From Lepiota brunneoincarnata (lineage: Eukaryota > Basidiomycota > Agaricomycetes > Agaricales > Agaricaceae): a stretch of DNA of 64,000 nucleotides. The DNA is taken from contig JAEBUN010000004.1 of the NCBI GenBank assembly GCA_023014365.1, forward strand, positions 2,170,001 through 2,234,000. Direction: 5' to 3'. The position numbers were made by a program, and so were the translations under genes. The notes under the pieces are model-generated. The model searched no databases. It was not told the origin of the DNA and saw only the letters and a program-made list of their open reading frames with translations. Below are positions 11,901 through 21,501 of this stretch, in pieces (positions within the stretch are counted from its first letter, which is position 1; every line of letters starts with the position of its first letter).

Positions 11901-12379
11901 ACGGAGCAATGTGTCAAGGCATTGTGCGGCTGCCTGCTTCACCTCATCGCCCCGCTCCTTTCCCTTCCCTTTGTTTGCCATTCCTCCAAGTACAGACCCG
12001 CATAAGATGAATATCTGCTCCCAGATTACGATTTCGCAATGCCACCACCAACTCTCGGAGAGAAAACCAAGAATGATAAGTATCTTCTCCAGTATTTGAT
12101 CTGGTATAGTGGATGGAGCATTCCGTTGCAGTATGGATGACACTGGAAAGAAGATATAGGAGACAAGGGAAGGTGATAGGTTGGGGAGTTCGGTTGAATG
12201 GGCGCGAAGGGTGCTGGCCAGCTCGTTAATATACCGAAGGCAACTTGGTATGGAAGAAGGTGTAAGACTGGCAGAGCCCAATAGGCTCACACAGGATGGT
12301 TTTACCTGGTGCAGAATTATCAGCGACAAGGAGAGTAGGGAAGCGTCAGACTTGCAATTGCGAAGAGGCTCTCAGACAT
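8933..12379 (-). CDS. TTI1: TTI1, TTT complex subunit (reading frame broken)
   Basis: The concatenated frames match Tti1, a ~1100-residue HEAT/ARM-repeat protein that works with Tel2 and Tti2 to mature PIKK kinases such as TOR and ATM/ATR. Recognisable blocks in order: KPSCVSLLGSASLTPSSIP, ESWWWHCEIVIWEQIFILCG, LPGVVSSMSKVALG with WANGEIVADAI, ASQLHIAINNLNTL, LYSVEWFIGIGKA, AMWCACRLLEGVSG, VTK-like TKQIVSRSLYFLTH, IHLAWPFILNRLWDQETFVV, RIWDDVWPRFKKLL, SAYTHSHRLYRSLLNTM. They lie in several frames. Passing from one to the next needs removal of a single base at about 11690-11702, 11397-11402, 10651-10660 and 9660-9710, with no plausible intron. The first exon (ATG at 12379, intron ending before the KPSC block) also needs one base removed. 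Either consensus errors or a decayed gene. Confidence 0.75.
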
Positions 12380-12916
12380 GGTAAACACTTGTGATCCTGG
12401 TTCGTTACAAGACTAGATCCCCTTGATGAATATGAGTGATATTGCACCCGGGCTGCGAAAACGGGACCAACCTGGACGGCTATGCCAAAACGCGTCATGT
12501 TATGCGACAGAAAACAATCGCGATGGATCTTGGTCTGGCTCGTCACGTGTTCCACAACCCGTCCGATATCGCCAGTAGAACCCAGAAGTCTGCAATGGCA
12601 GTCATTGAGACTCCATGCAATAGGCCGTATCAGAAAGGTTGGACTGTTTGTGCTTGTGAGGAGCGCCAAGAAAATTTTTCAGCGAGATAAGATTTGCTTG
12701 ATCCTTCCGTTTCCCAAGGCTTCAGAATGTACGTTTAAACCATCGAGAAAGCACGCATTAGAGCCCAACCCTACTAATATATGGTGCGTCTCTCACTCTG
12801 CTCGAAACGTAGCTTTCCAACATCTTTCTCTAGCTGTCCATCTTCACTACATTCTTGCAGAAGATTTTCTCGCCGCAGCTCCTCCATAAATACACAAGTT
12901 TATATTTTTGATTCGA
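12380..12916. promoter_or_regulatory. Shared upstream region of TTI1 and PABA synthase
   Basis: This 537-base divergent intergenic region holds no recognised gene. Short frames on both strands have no conserved motifs. It must contain the promoters of TTI1 (minus) and ABZ1 (plus). A gtcacgtg E-box-like motif lies at 12542-12549. Confidence 0.35.
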
Positions 12917-15224
12917 ATGGACACAGGAATACCCCATATTTTGCTGATTGATTCTTACGACTCATTCACATACAAGTACGTGGCAAGCCTGTCCCGTCGT
13001 TGCACGGCCAAGTACTCATCAACACAAGTCTTGCAGCTCTTTGCAGGAGGGCAATACCGGCATGCAAAATACATATCATAAAAAACAACACTCACTCTCT
13101 AGAGGATTTACTCCCACACCTTTACCAATTCTCAGCAATTGTCATCGGACCAGGACCTGGTTCGCCACGTATACCCAGCGACGTTGGAATCGTGCGGGAC
13201 CTATGGAAGGTGTCGCAAGAGGATGTAGTACCCATATTTGGTGTCTGCCTGGGCCTTCAGAGCCTATCAGTTGAACACGGTGCTACTCTCCAAAGACTGC
13301 GAGCGGTCAAGCATGGCCAGATCTCCAATATCCATCATAATAGAACAGATATTTTCAGCGGCATGGAAGACACGAAGGCAGTGAGATATCATTCACTCCA
13401 TGTCAGGCTACAAGAAGGGGGAGAGGTTGAGGAGTTGGCCTGGACGGAAGATGAGGAGAATGGGAGGGTTGTGATGGGTGTGAGGCACAAAACGAAGCCG
13501 TTCTGGGCGGTCCAGTACCATCCGGAGTCTGTCTGTACGGACGGCGGCGGTCTCAAGGTTCTCCAAAACTTCTGGAGTTTGGCACAGAAGTGGAACAAAC
13601 GGATCGGTCGCACAATGGCAGAGCCAGGGCCGAAGTTGGAGTGTTCTCAAATCTGGCCTCACTTCCACCAACGATACCACGCCCACGCATGCCAAAAATC
13701 TATCAGCTCTGTCCAATACACGTCATTCCACGTGCCGAAACTCTCTATCATCAGTATATGCGAATATCTCGGAGCACACGATGATTCCAAACGTTTTGTG
13801 TTCCTCGACAGCGCTGCACATCCTGGCCGATTCTCCATTCTAGGATGTTTGAGCGAAACGTCACCTCAATTCATTCATTATACACACGAAGATTATCTCG
13901 AAAGCAGGTCGGAGACTACAAAGCAGCGACACGAGCTTAGGGGAAAAGATATTTGGACATGGCTCGCTGAATATCGAGAATCGCGCAAAGCCCGTGATGG
14001 GGATCCTGTTGTACCCTTCTGGGGTGGCTTTGCCGGGTACCTGAGCTATGAAGCTGGAATGGGCTCTTTACAGGCAACCGTTCTCCGGAACAAACGTCAC
14101 AAAGACAACAGACATCCAGACGTCAACCTCATCTGGGTAGATCGGAGCATTGTGATTGATACGTCCAACTCCCATGTATACGTCCAGTCACTGCTCCCAG
14201 ATGATGGTCGTTGGATCCAAGAAACCGTCAAACACCTCTCTTTGCTATCTCGAGGGACATCATTCACCGTACCGTCGATGACCAAAATTGCGGCCCTGGC
14301 CCCCACCGTAAAGCTCCCTGACCGAGCGAAATATATATCTAGCATAAAGCAAGCGCAGGAACACCTGTTTTCTGGGGACTCGTATGAACTCTGTCTCACG
14401 GCTCCTACTCGCATTATCGTATCCAAGGGAAATTCTGTATCATCCTGGGAGAGATACAAGGCCCTAAGACAAGCCAATGCGGCCCCTCATTCTGCGTATT
14501 TGCGACTTCACCCAACGACTTTCCTCTCATCCTCACCTGAAAGATTTCTTTCTTACTCACGATCTCCTGGTGCTGTATGCCAACTACGCCCGATCAAGGG
14601 CACCGTGCGCAAGGGGCCTCATATCACTCGCGATGTAGCAGAAGAACTTTTAGCTGGGAGCCAAAAGGAAGTCGCGGAGAACTTGATGATTGTGGACCTC
14701 ATTCGACACGATCTGCATAGTGTCGTTGGAGAGCATGTAGAAGTTAAGAAGTTTTGTGGTGTGGAGGAGTATAGGACTGTGTGGCAGCTTGTGAGCGTGA
14801 TTGAGGGTCAGTTACCCGAAGACAAATCTGTCGAGGTGGGTGACAGTGTGGGGTGGGAGGTTTTGAAAAGGAGTTTGCCACCAGGTGCGGTTTCTCCTCT
14901 TAGGAGTAGTCGCCGCTAATACGTCCAACAGGGAGCATGACGGGAGCGCCGAAAAAGCGCAGTGTTGAAATCCTTCAATCTCTGGAAAGTGTTGAGAGAG
15001 GACCTTATTCCGGGGTGTTTGGCTATTGGTGTGCAGGAGGCGGCGGAGATTGGTCCGTAACTATCAGAAGCTGCTTCCGACATGACTCCCAAAGAGAAAA
15101 CGAAGAGGAGTGGGTTGTGGGTGCAGGCGGTGCTATTACTGCCCTCTCTGACCCAGACGCGGAGTGGGATGAGATGGCGGTGAAACTACAGAGCGTCCTC
15201 CGCTCGTTTGGGGTTTCGACTTGA
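12917..15224 (+). CDS. ABZ1: Para-aminobenzoate (ADC) synthase, fused amidotransferase and chorismate domains
   Basis: Three exons (12917-12975, 13029-14884, 14932-15224) give 735 residues. The N-terminal class I glutamine amidotransferase starts ILLIDSYDSFTYN. It has the oxyanion strand VIGPGPGSP, the nucleophile elbow FGVCLGLQS and the catalytic HPE in QYHPESVCTDGG. The C-terminal chorismate-binding domain has GDSYELCLTAPTRI, LRPIKGTVRKG, ENLMIVDLIRHDL and GSMTGAPKKRSVEILQSLE. The enzyme makes 4-amino-4-deoxychorismate from chorismate and glutamine, on the way to p-aminobenzoate and folate. This gene is one I recall as linked to the MAT-A region in agarics, consistent with the mating-type genes further right. 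Confidence 0.95.
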
Positions 15225-15946
15225 ACTACAACCCGATGTCCAACTATCTCTAATTTTTATTTGCATCATCACTAGCATCTCAACATGCACCGCTGGACAT
15301 GTATCATTTCTTTCAGTATACAAAGAGTTTCGAAGCAAGGTTGTGCGAGTGATCAGCGCTTCAACACGGGCGTCATATGGCCGCTGATGCTGCGGGTTTG
15401 TTGATATTTTGCCTTCGTTTCCAAGGACTGCAGCACTACTTTCGGCCGTTTGGTCTCAGGCCCATCGAAATACCCCCGCAATCTATTTCGGAATCGAGGT
15501 CTATGCATCGCATTTCACCTTATCGCATTAAGCAAACCTGTGTCCTGCTGGTTGATGCCATGATGGGTATAGGCGAGAGATTTCCGAATGTCTTTCTGTA
15601 TCATTGTCGGACCTTCCTTGCCGCTTCTTTTAACATCGCGTTGTAAACACACCTCGTCTGCCCTTCGCTCGACCCCGCCCCTGCATTGCTGCGCAAATAC
15701 CAGAGAACATTGTGCTCGCGCTCTCCACCCGCCCATCTCTATCGCCGCTATTTTTGCTCGCCCTTCGCAACAAGAGAAAGCTCCAAAAAATGATAATCAC
15801 TACTGAAAGGTGTGTCTCCCTCTTGATCTCAGTAAAGGCGCCACGTACTGATCCTCGTCCACAGTAACTCACTGAAATCGGAGAGCAGCGCAAGCGTATA
15901 CTTGCTTGAGCCTCCCAAACACCTTCTTTCAACTTCAAACCTCACT
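15225..15946. other. Intergenic between PABA synthase and the DUF6593 gene
   Basis: About 720 bases with no gene I can support. A plus-strand frame at 15377-15646 has no recognisable motif and low coding appearance. The right part should contain the promoter of the gene starting at 15947; a pyrimidine-rich stretch (caccttctttcaacttc) precedes that start. Confidence 0.35.
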
Positions 15947-16922
15947 ATGAACTCTTCATCGATCAGTCTGAGCCAACGAACACCACTACCGCCGTCACCT
16001 CCCCTTCACCCCTCCTCCAAGCCCAGGCAACGCAGTGGATCTCGGCCACAACCGGCCACACCCCCAGGGTACGGGGGCCACTTTATTTCCCCCTCTTGTG
16101 AGAGAGTTGGCTGGCTAATTGTGTGTGTTCTCCAGGTACCTGGAATCAAGGAGACCTGCGACGACAATCACATATGTGTTCACCCCACAGACTGTACCAC
16201 CCAACAGCATGATTCTATCCGCTCCGGCCTACACTTCGCCACCACAGGAACCGTACTATATCTCCGTGAATATGAACTGCTTTACCCCTTCCTCTTACAT
16301 CACAACCATCCGACAGGGTTCGTGGGAGGGCGAGGTTGTCGGGGAGTTTGAGTACGTCTCTCTTGATTTTGCGTCACGAGGCCATGGAGGTTTTGACGAT
16401 TAGACAAATGTAGAATGGGTCTGACGACATCTAAGAAGCAGAGCACGGTGTATACCTGGGGTAGAGAGTATGTCTTGGCGGATGTCCTGGAGACTGCATA
16501 CAGGTTATTTCGTACCGTATGTTGGACTCTCCCTCATCCGGATGCCGTCGTGGCTTAGCCTGAGAATATCTAGACATGGACATGGAAAGTCATGAATCAG
16601 GATAAATCGACAATTGTTTGGGACGATGGTGGTGGTAATGGAATGCTAACAGTGAGTGTCCCTGTTTAAACTTTTTGACAAATCAGTCGATGACGACCTC
16701 GTCATTTACCAGTGTTTCTCGTCCAAGGAACGAGCACAGGGCAATCTCCTTGCAAAATTCATTCCTCCGAATCAACCCAGGAAACAAGGAAGACCCCCAG
16801 AACTGACGCGGCTGGAGGTGCTACCGTTGGGCCACGACTTTATCGATGATATTGTTATCTCAGCACTCATTATCGAACGTTTGAGAACGACACCCTCGAT
16901 ACCTAGAATGGCTTTGAAATAG
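15947..16922 (+). CDS. DUF6593 domain protein
   Basis: Five exons (15947-16068, 16136-16351, 16414-16516, 16574-16651, 16713-16922) join in frame to 242 residues. After a Pro/Ser-rich N-terminus the protein shows the DUF6593 pattern: a beta-rich region (ATTITYVFTPQ, YYISVNMNC, TTIRQGSWEGEVVGEFE), YTWGREYVLADVLE, TWTWKVMN with STIVWDDGG, then LLAKFIP and the C-terminal helix block LEVLPLGHDFIDDIVISALIIERLR. This family is common and expanded in Agaricomycetes; its biochemical function is unknown. The last intron is chosen so that exon 5 begins at CFSSKE, which keeps phase and gives an intron of normal length. Confidence 0.7.
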
Positions 16923-17014
16923 GACCCTTAGCATACTTAGAGCATATGCTTGTAATTTCGCCTTGTAATTTCATCATGTAATTGTATGTACAAATGCAAT
17001 CCGTTCCCAAATAT

Positions 17015-18424
17015 TTATGCCATTAGTGCAATATGCTTAAGTTCGCTGTTACGGGCATGAGTTGGCATCTGAATACTTGAAATTTTCACTCACTTCTGAA
17101 CTTGTTGACCGACTTTCACGGGTTCGTAAACGACGCCCTCTGGATCATCCTTGCCAAGGTTAACTTGGTTCAAACAAAGCGCACGATTCCGCTCCACCAG
17201 TGCAGGAATGGGAACCAAGTCAAAATCACTGTTCAGGTGCCAGAAGAAGGTCGAGGATATACGGATGAGCGGACGGTCGGGGAACTCGACCTTGCGCCTT
17301 TTGATCATCTGCCTGACATCAGTTCATGAGTAAAGAAAGGCTGGATACCGACTTACGGCGACAGTGTCTGCGTTGACAACGACTTCGTGGTATCCAGCCT
17401 TAATAAGTCCACCAGTCAAATGCTCGAGCTGCTTGCCAGCTTGGACTAGTAGGTTATTGCCAGGCGGAATACGAACTGGGATGCGCTTTCCAGTATTGCG
17501 TGCCCAGATATGGAGACCTGGGTAGCGGGAGCGGCCATGAATGGTAAGAAAGTTGAGGTCAGAGTGGAAGCCAGCGAGGATAGTATCCTTTTGACCATAC
17601 TTGATGAGATCCGAGGCTGTAGGTGCGAGTATATGAGGGCTGTAGGTGGGCATTTATAAGATAGCGACCCCTCTAGAGGTTATTTTGGAACTCGCCCATA
17701 TTTTCCCGCTTCACTGAAAGTCTCCACAGGCAGGTCTAAGCCGATGGCGACCATCTCAGCGAGATCAGCAATGCTATATATCATACATGTTAGCATCATA
17801 GTTTGTATCAACACATCCGATCGCTCACGCGCTCCTCATGGCCTTGCCCCACTGCTCCATGATGGGTGTCCACCGTCGCTTAATATGTTCATCTTGAGGA
17901 ATGACATTGGGGGCATTCAGAGCCGGGAATTGGGTCTCATAAGGTGGAGGCTGGCTCATCTTCCAGAAAAACCTACACTTAGGGTCCGGCTGGTGCGCAG
18001 AGATATCCAATGGGCGTTCCGATGGGTGAAGCTTCTCAATAATCCGAAGACAAGGCTCATCGACTGCGCATTTTGGTCTCTCGGTATTTTCAAGTGTGAC
18101 GCCGACCTGGTAACTCAACTCGGGTCGCTCATCCCTCTTGAGCTCGTGCTCAGGCTGGGCGAAGTAATCTTCGAGAAGATCGAGGAAGCGGGAGTTGTCG
18201 TCTTCGGAGATGCGTGAGTCGCGAAGGACAAGTGCACCATAGACAATCAGGGCATCGGCAGCCTGTGATTACAAGTTGGCGTCAAATACTGATTGATGGA
18301 AATGATCAAGCGTGTAACAAGCCTTTTTGCACTCCTGGAGGACAGCATCCGAGTGGGAGGGACCTGCAAGGAAGACATTGAGGTCGATGAGCGGAAGGTC
18401 GTTTGAAATGTCGCAGGTGGCCAT
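17015..18424 (-). CDS. 2OG-Fe(II) dioxygenase, isopenicillin N synthase-like
   Basis: Six exons (18424-18323, 18262-17829, 17773-17696, 17639-17357, 17308-17094, 17045-17015) give 380 residues. The double-stranded beta-helix core shows the iron ligands: HxD in GFHSDLNFLTIHGRSRYPG, the distal His in AGKQLEHLTGG, and the co-substrate-binding RxS in PLIRISSTFFWH. The N-terminal part (LPLIDLNVFLAG, DALIVYGALVLRDSR) is the usual DIOX_N-type start. The C-terminus QNELKHIALMA is typical of the fungal group. Substrate unknown. Two of its five introns begin with GC (after ECKK: gcttgt; after GKYG: gcgagt); both are needed to keep the conserved frame. It is divergent from UBC12 with a 177-base gap. Confidence 0.85.
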
Positions 18425-18601
18425 GGATGGCAATGGGCAGACCGGCTCAGGCGAGTAAAAGAAATTGCATGGGATAACCAGGCACAGCCACAGTCACGGC
18501 TCGCGATGGTGTCGGATTCGAAGTCCGGATTAGGAACCCCCATACTAATACCCCCACACCCCTTGACTCACGCTACACACGCTTTCTACACACCGACCAT
18601 C

Positions 18602-19417
18602 ATGATCAAGGTATCTGTCTTTCTGGCATCCCCTCAACACCACCATGACTTACCCCACATAGATATGGAGTATGAAGAAGGACGAGAACGCTGCTGCCAA
18701 GCGGAAGCCAAAGACGAGTGCCGCCCAAATTCGGGTCCAGAAAGGTATACACCCTCTCTAACTCTTCACTTGAATGTTCCCTGACTCACGCTCGTGACCT
18801 ACCTCTTCTCTCAAAGATCTCACTGAACTTGACCTGCCTTCGACAATGAAGACACACTTCTCCGATCCTACTGATCTTCTCAACTTTACCCTCAGCATTA
18901 CCCCCGATGAAGGCGAGTGTTGACTCGCTACGAATCAGTAACTTCAACTCATTGCTTGTAGGCATGTACAAGGGCGGAACCTTTGTTTTCTCGTTTGCGA
19001 TCAACACCAACTACCCCCATGAGCCTCCCAAGGTCAAGTGTACCCAGAAGGTCTGTACAATATCCTGCCAGGAAGTTATTCACTAACCCCGGTACCTGCC
19101 AGATTTATCATCCTAACGTTGATCTCGAAGGCAACGTCTGCCTCAACATCTTGAGGGAAGACTGGAAGCCCGTTCTTAACCTCAATTCGGTCATGGTCGG
19201 TCTGCAATATCTCTTCCTTGAGCCCAACGCAGATGATCCCTTGAACAAAGGTACGCCAACACTAATTAATATACATCTGACCGCTCTGACACAACCTACC
19301 GCACCAGATGCTGCTCAGGAGATGAGTAAAAACAGGGATCAGTTCACTTCCAACGTCAAGATATCCATGCGTGGTGGTCGCGTGGCCAATAACGTCTATG
19401 ATAATGTGCTTTCATGA
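18602..19417 (+). CDS. UBC12: NEDD8-conjugating enzyme E2 (UBC12)
   Basis: Six exons (18602-18610, 18663-18744, 18817-18912, 18962-19050, 19103-19250, 19308-19417) give 177 residues. The N-terminal [18 protein letters not shown] is the docking tail characteristic of Ubc12, which binds the NEDD8 E1. The UBC fold follows, with [21 protein letters not shown] holding the active-site cysteine and the HPN motif. It transfers NEDD8/Rub1 to cullins and so activates cullin-RING ligases. The first exon is only 9 bases. The third intron starts with GC (gcgagt) and is needed to read [12 protein letters not shown]. Confidence 0.93.
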
Positions 19418-19608
19418 CAGGGTTAACTTTCTTCAGTAGTCCCTCGACATCTCCATTCCCTGCATTGTATATTGCGTACCCACCATCGCCTTATTTCCGG
19501 GCATATTCTCCTTTTCGTCATCCACTCGTGTGATGGTAGATGCATTGTAGACCGTGCTTCCCTTTACCTGGGTAGATAGAACATAATACTCCTCGTAATT
19601 CGACAACT

Positions 19609-20161
19609 TCAGCTGCCTCGATAGGTGGTGAAGGAATAAGGACTAATCAGCAATGGAATATGGTAGTGGTCGTCTGGGTTTTCGATAGTAAATGAGATCT
19701 AGCCATGAATCAGGTCTATCTCAGAATGAGAAATTAACCAAAACTACTTCGACCCATGGATAGAATGATTTCCTGTTGGTCTTGTCAAAGTATTCCTTTG
19801 TTTTGAACACGATCTTGTACATCTGTCCAGAGACTAGTTCGGTCTTTTCCCTCATGGCCTCCTCTGAGCCCCGAGGTGGCAACAGATCGATGCAGCGGCC
19901 ATCGGAATTCGTTATTCTGGTCAGAGAATTCGGGTACAAATGCGATTGACATGCAACGACACAGACATACCCTTTAGCCAACGGATGAAAGATATCAGGA
20001 CCACCGTTATCCGAGGCCTCGAATTGCTGGAGGCGGATAAAGATGCCTTCTGCAGGCTTTCCCGTAGATGCGTCAAGAACTGGGTTTGGGGGTCGGCAAC
20101 ACCTGAAAAATGAAACTGGCATTCCAGACATACCGTGGCAGGTGATGGGAGACTTGGACAT
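19609..20161 (-). CDS. 5-hydroxyisourate hydrolase (transthyretin-like)
   Basis: Four exons (20161-20134, 20079-19971, 19916-19748, 19698-19609) give 131 residues, the usual size. Family motifs are present: PITCHVLDASTGKPA at the N-terminus (conserved His), GRCIDLL, and the C-terminal HYHIPLLISPYSFTTYRGS, where the HIPLL and YRGS residues form the active site and signature. The enzyme hydrolyses 5-hydroxyisourate in the uricase pathway of purine degradation. No peroxisomal targeting sequence is evident at the C-terminus. The gene is head-to-head with RRP1 with only 80 bases between the start codons. Confidence 0.93.
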
Positions 20162-20241
20162 GGCTGTGAGTGGGCCATGCAAAGAGAACGAATATATATG
20201 TGCGCGTGAGTGTCCAAAAAAGTCTGCGTCATTTCTCCACC
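20162..20241. promoter_or_regulatory. Very short divergent promoter, HIU hydrolase / RRP1
   Basis: Only 80 bases separate the start codons of two divergent genes, so leaders and promoters must overlap each other or the coding regions. The segment contains atatatat at about 20194-20199 and no other motif I can name. Confidence 0.5.
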
Positions 20242-21388
20242 ATGTCCTCCGCGCCAACCAACAACGGCGCCTCACCACTGGCTAAGTACCTTGCTTCTAC
20301 TGGTATGTAGGGGGGCCATACGTTTGTTCCTACGTGTTTACCCAACGTTTTTGGACGCAGATAAAAAGACGCGTGATAATGCGGTTAGACATCTTGCGGA
20401 ATTCCTTTCCGACGCTCCAGAAAATGCACTGTCAAAACCTGAGATGGATAAACTATGGAAAGGGATATTCTACTGTGCGTTAAGCCTAGATCATTCTGTC
20501 GTATTCTGCCCCTAATAAAAAAAAGGCTTTTGGATGTCGGATAAACCACTTGTACAGCAAGCGTTAGCGGGTGAACTTGCGGAACTGGTGTTAGCCATTA
20601 CTAACACCACTGCTTCTCTGGCCTTTCTGAAGGGGTTCTGGACAACGATTGTGCGGGAGTGGAATGGCATCGATCGACTCAGGTATGATGATCCTTTTTT
20701 GCTTGCCATCGCGATGGTGCCCATGTCGTTCTAGAATCGACAAGTACTACATGCTTGTCCGGCGATTCGTCAACGCGTCCTTTCGTCTGTTGATTAGAGC
20801 CAAATGGGAAGAGGAAACCTGTGCTACATATAACGAGATCCTGACATCAGCCGGAGGGCCTTTATGGTGTGTTGTTTTCGGCTCTCCTCAAGCCCTGTCT
20901 GAGCTTCCAAAAGTCCAACAGATATCCGAGTGCCAGCCGGCCTAACTCGCCACCTCTCTGAGATATATCTTGAAGAGCTTGACAGAGCCCTTGCAGCAAC
21001 CCCCGACGAATCCTCTCCGTCCGCACCACTCACCATACTCCTTAATCCTTTTCTTATACTCATGGCCCAGACAGCAGCGAGTGGTACATACAAACGGGTC
21101 CAATCATCGCTACTTGAACCCCTACTAGAAGCATTGACACCTCCACTGCGCTCGGAGGATGAGGCTAGTTCCAAACGTGTGCGGAAGGAACCCGAAGCCT
21201 ACCCCAATATCATTTCTAGTGCTTCTGCCGGGGACCACCAGACATCCAGCCCTGCAATGCTGAAAAAGCAACTGCTGAAGATCGTGTTTGAGGTTGCGAG
21301 TCGACCCGAGACCAAGGATTCTAGCCGTCGAAGGATGTATGCGATCTGGAAGGAAGGGGTAGACGAAGCAGAAGACGAGGATGAGTGA
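20242..21388 (+). CDS. RRP1: Ribosomal RNA processing protein RRP1 (Nop52 family)
   Basis: Five exons (20242-20302, 20361-20474, 20526-20682, 20735-20866, 20914-21388) give 312 residues. The Nop52 domain is clear: LAKYLASTDKKTRDNAVRHL, LSKPEMDKLWKGIFYCFWMSDKP, FWTTIVREWNGIDRLRIDKYYMLVRR and HLSEIYLEEL. The C-terminal part is charged with a basic patch (SSKRVRKEPE) and an acidic end (EAEDEDE). Rrp1 is a nucleolar factor for 60S subunit maturation, needed for processing of 27S pre-rRNA. All splice phases agree. Confidence 0.93.
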
Positions 21389-21501
21389 GAGCTTTTACAT
21401 AGTGTATCTCATTGGGCTCCTTGCCGGTGGGAGCCTCAGTCACGTTCTCTAGTCATGTCATCGAGAATACGTGAAATCTCCCAGCTCTGGGCCTTTACCC
21501 C

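Noticed and set aside
15377..15646. Plus-strand frame of 89 codons between PABA synthase and the DUF6593 gene
   Set aside because: No family resemblance, no splice partners and no signal or domain features.
18495..18535. Possible tRNA T-arm (ttcgaa with flanking repeats)
   Set aside because: The stem bases do not pair as in a tRNA and no A-box or anticodon arm is present; the site is a short palindrome upstream of the dioxygenase gene.
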